12,449 nucleotides of DNA from JAVVVD01 sp964642795 (GTDB lineage Bacteria > Bacillota > Clostridia > Christensenellales > CAG-138), in assembly GCA_964642795.1 (NCBI GenBank), contig CAZXRQ010000055.1, forward strand, positions 1 through 12,449. Reading direction: 5' to 3'. The position numbers and the translations under genes were made by a program. Positions within the stretch are counted from its first letter, which is position 1, and each line of letters begins with the position of its first letter. Shown one piece after another: positions 11,228 to 12,449 of this stretch. The notes beneath the pieces were generated by a model. It did not search any database. It saw only the letters and a list, made by a program, of their open reading frames with translations, and was not told the DNA's origin.

Positions 11228-12127
11228 TTAAATATTTGCGACCTGCTCGCACAGCAGCTTTATATAACAGTTGATCTCTGGATTGCTGCTCTCCCCCTTG
11301 CGAAATACGCAGTACAGACCTGCGCTTACCCCGTCCAGCGGCACGCTCACAATATTGTAGCGCTGCATCTGCACATTGGTGGTTTTGCAGCCTATGCTAT
11401 ACGCATCCGTCAAACCCACTACGCGGCAGCGGGTATCCCGCTCGTCCACGGCAATGCAATATTTGTACTTGAGCCGGCCGTCCATTATGGTATTTACAAC
11501 ATCCGTAAGGCCGGGCATCCATTCGTAATCGGCGTACGGATATTCTGCAAGCATATCGAAATTGAAGCTGCCGCCGCCCAGCAGGGGATGTCCGCTGCGA
11601 AGGTTTATGTTGAGCGGAACGTCGGTTATATGCCGCAGGCCGAAATTGTAGTTGTCCACGTTTTGCAGAAAATGCCGCTGTGCAATCGGCGATATCAGCA
11701 GCGCCACAACATCCAGCTGCAAATTTGCAAGCGCGCGCAGACCCTCCTCCACAGATACGTTTGTACAGGAAAGGTTTGCATTGCCGCAGCCGGAATACGT
11801 CTCGCACAGGCGCAAAAAAGCATCGGCGGCGGGCGCGTAGCCCAGCATACCCAGCCGCAGAGTGTAGGTATGCTCCGCGCTTTTCAGCTTGATTATCTCC
11901 TCCGCCTCGCTCAGCATCCGCTTTGCGTGCGCAAGGAATTTCTCCCCCAGCTCCGTAAGCGCGATGCCGGTATTCGCACGGTAGAAAAGCTGGTATCCCA
12001 GCTCGTCCTCCAGCGCCTGTATGGTGCTTGAAGCGCTTGGCTGCGACATATAGAGGTTATGCGCCGCCTTGGAGATGGAACCGCATTTAGCTACTTCCAA
12101 CACGATTCTCAGCTGCTTTATGTTCAT
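11228..12127 (-). CDS. LysR-family transcriptional regulator
   Basis: This 299-residue protein has typical LysR length. The winged HTH is at 1-60: MNIKQLRIVLEVAKCGSISK, then AAHNLYMSQPSASSTIQALE and DELGYQLFYRANTGIALTEL. A linker helix (65-85) leads to the effector-binding domain beginning LRLGMLGYAPAADAF. The effector domain is cysteine-rich for its class (for example C108, C114, C121). This is only suggestive of redox sensing, since no CysB- or OxyR-like pattern is recognisable. The ATG at 12125-12127 has GAGGG about seven bases upstream. Unlike many LysR genes it has no divergent partner in the window: upstream lie only a terminator and the second hairpin element. The target is therefore unknown. 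Confidence 0.92.
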   Translation of the reverse strand: MNIKQLRIVLEVAKCGSISKAAHNLYMSQPSASSTIQALEDELGYQLFYRANTGIALTELGEKFLAHAKRMLSEAEEIIKLKSAEHTYTLRLGMLGYAPAADAFLRLCETYSGCGNANLSCTNVSVEEGLRALANLQLDVVALLISPIAQRHFLQNVDNYNFGLRHITDVPLNINLRSGHPLLGGGSFNFDMLAEYPYADYEWMPGLTDVVNTIMDGRLKYKYCIAVDERDTRCRVVGLTDAYSIGCKTTNVQMQRYNIVSVPLDGVSAGLYCVFRKGESSNPEINCYIKLLCEQVANI

Positions 12128-12189
12128 TTTATGCCCTCAAAACCAGTTTTGTACAGTTCGCCGCCGGGCAGAATAAATACTCTCTGATT

Positions 12190-12219
12190 ATTATAGCATA
12201 ACAGCTGTGCTTTATAAAA
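12190..12219 (-). promoter_or_regulatory. Promoter of the LysR gene (extended -10)
   Basis: On the minus strand TGC precedes a perfect -10 TATAAT (12190-12195), the same extended -10 arrangement as at rpsB. The -35 region is poor (TTTATA at 17 bases). The predicted leader is about 55 bases. Confidence 0.6.
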
Positions 12220-12226
12220 GCCCAAC

Positions 12227-12252
12227 AAAAAACGGGGGTATTGCTCCCCCGT
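12227..12252 (-). terminator. Intrinsic terminator of a leftward gene outside the window
   Basis: A seven-pair stem ACGGGGG/CCCCCGT (12232-12238, 12246-12252) with a seven-base loop is followed on the minus strand by six T (12227-12232, the last shared with the stem). It separates the LysR promoter from whatever is transcribed leftwards through the second hairpin element. Confidence 0.82.
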
Positions 12253-12254
12253 CC

Positions 12255-12449
12255 AGTCTGTCGAAAAAGTCAAAATTGACTTTTTCGAGCTTGCAGCCTT
12301 TGCCTCTCGCCAACAGGCTGCGCCTGTTGGCTCCCGGGCGGCAAAGCCTGAGAAGAACAGGGAAAATCTGCGATTTTCCTTCCGGTCTGACGCACGGGTC
12401 GCCAGACCGGATTTAACATTAAGGGCTTCGGCCCTTAATAATCCCGGGG
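12255..12449 (+). repeat. Hairpin-rich dispersed element, second copy (cut by window edge)
   Basis: These 195 bases align without any gap to 8081-8275, with 16 differences by my count (about 92% identity), in the same orientation. The left end reads AGTCTGTCGAAAAA, the exact inverse of the right end of the first copy. All internal hairpins are kept: the palindrome (12261-12288), the nested stem (perfect here: CCAACAGGC/GCCTGTTGG), GGAAAATC/GATTTTCC, the CCGGTC stem with one A-C mismatch, and ATTAAGGGC/GCCCTTAAT with loop TTCG. It begins two bases after the terminator stem. The last 14 or so bases, including the right terminal repeat, lie beyond the window. No gene is credible in 12128-12449. 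Confidence 0.88.

Overview
The window looks like a moderately GC-rich Firmicute of the class Clostridia, probably an uncultured lineage assembled from a metagenome. The reasons are the IreB-RuvX-DUF1292 gene order, the Rrf2/IscR-NifS-IscU cluster, a CD1871A-type small CXXC protein, strong AAGGAGG ribosome binding sites, and a run of ten N inside rpsB that is clearly a scaffold gap. Isoleucine is written mostly as ATA in several genes, which is unusual at this base composition. The exact taxon is inference.

Layout. From 1 to 7891 everything is transcribed leftwards. Positions 1-1205 hold the translation operon rpsB-tsf (S2, then EF-Ts cut by the window edge) behind an extended -10 promoter. 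Positions 1239-2401 hold ireB-ruvX-DUF1292 with its own promoter and an internal terminator after ireB. Positions 2445-4910 hold the iron-sulfur assembly operon iscR-nifS-iscU, with a promoter of near-consensus quality and a palindrome resembling an IscR operator. It is followed by an unrecognised 53-residue membrane peptide whose Shine-Dalgarno lies inside a hairpin. Next comes an iron-containing alcohol dehydrogenase (4918-6108). Then, reading leftwards from 7856, there is a three-gene overlapping membrane redox operon: a CD1871A-like CXXC peptide, a polytopic 4Fe-4S protein and a TlpA-like lipoprotein thioredoxin, ended by a strong terminator. The likely logic is electron delivery across the membrane to the TlpA active site.

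The divergent intergenic region 7857-8412 has apparently leaderless promoters on both sides. It contains a 209-bp element made of stacked hairpins with terminal inverted repeats, flanked by a perfect 23-bp direct repeat. A second copy of the element (16 differences and no gaps over 195 bases) starts at 12255 and runs off the end of the window. To the right of the intergenic region a rightward pair encodes a DUF2156 acyltransferase-like protein and an Eis-like GNAT acetyltransferase. They converge on a leftward XRE-family regulator with membrane helices, followed by a LysR regulator and a terminator for a leftward gene outside the window.

The most interesting items are the hairpin element (a compensated base-pair change and UNCG loops on the + strand hint at an RNA-level role), the two leaderless promoters, the hairpin covering the ribosome binding site of the small gene, and the redox operon.
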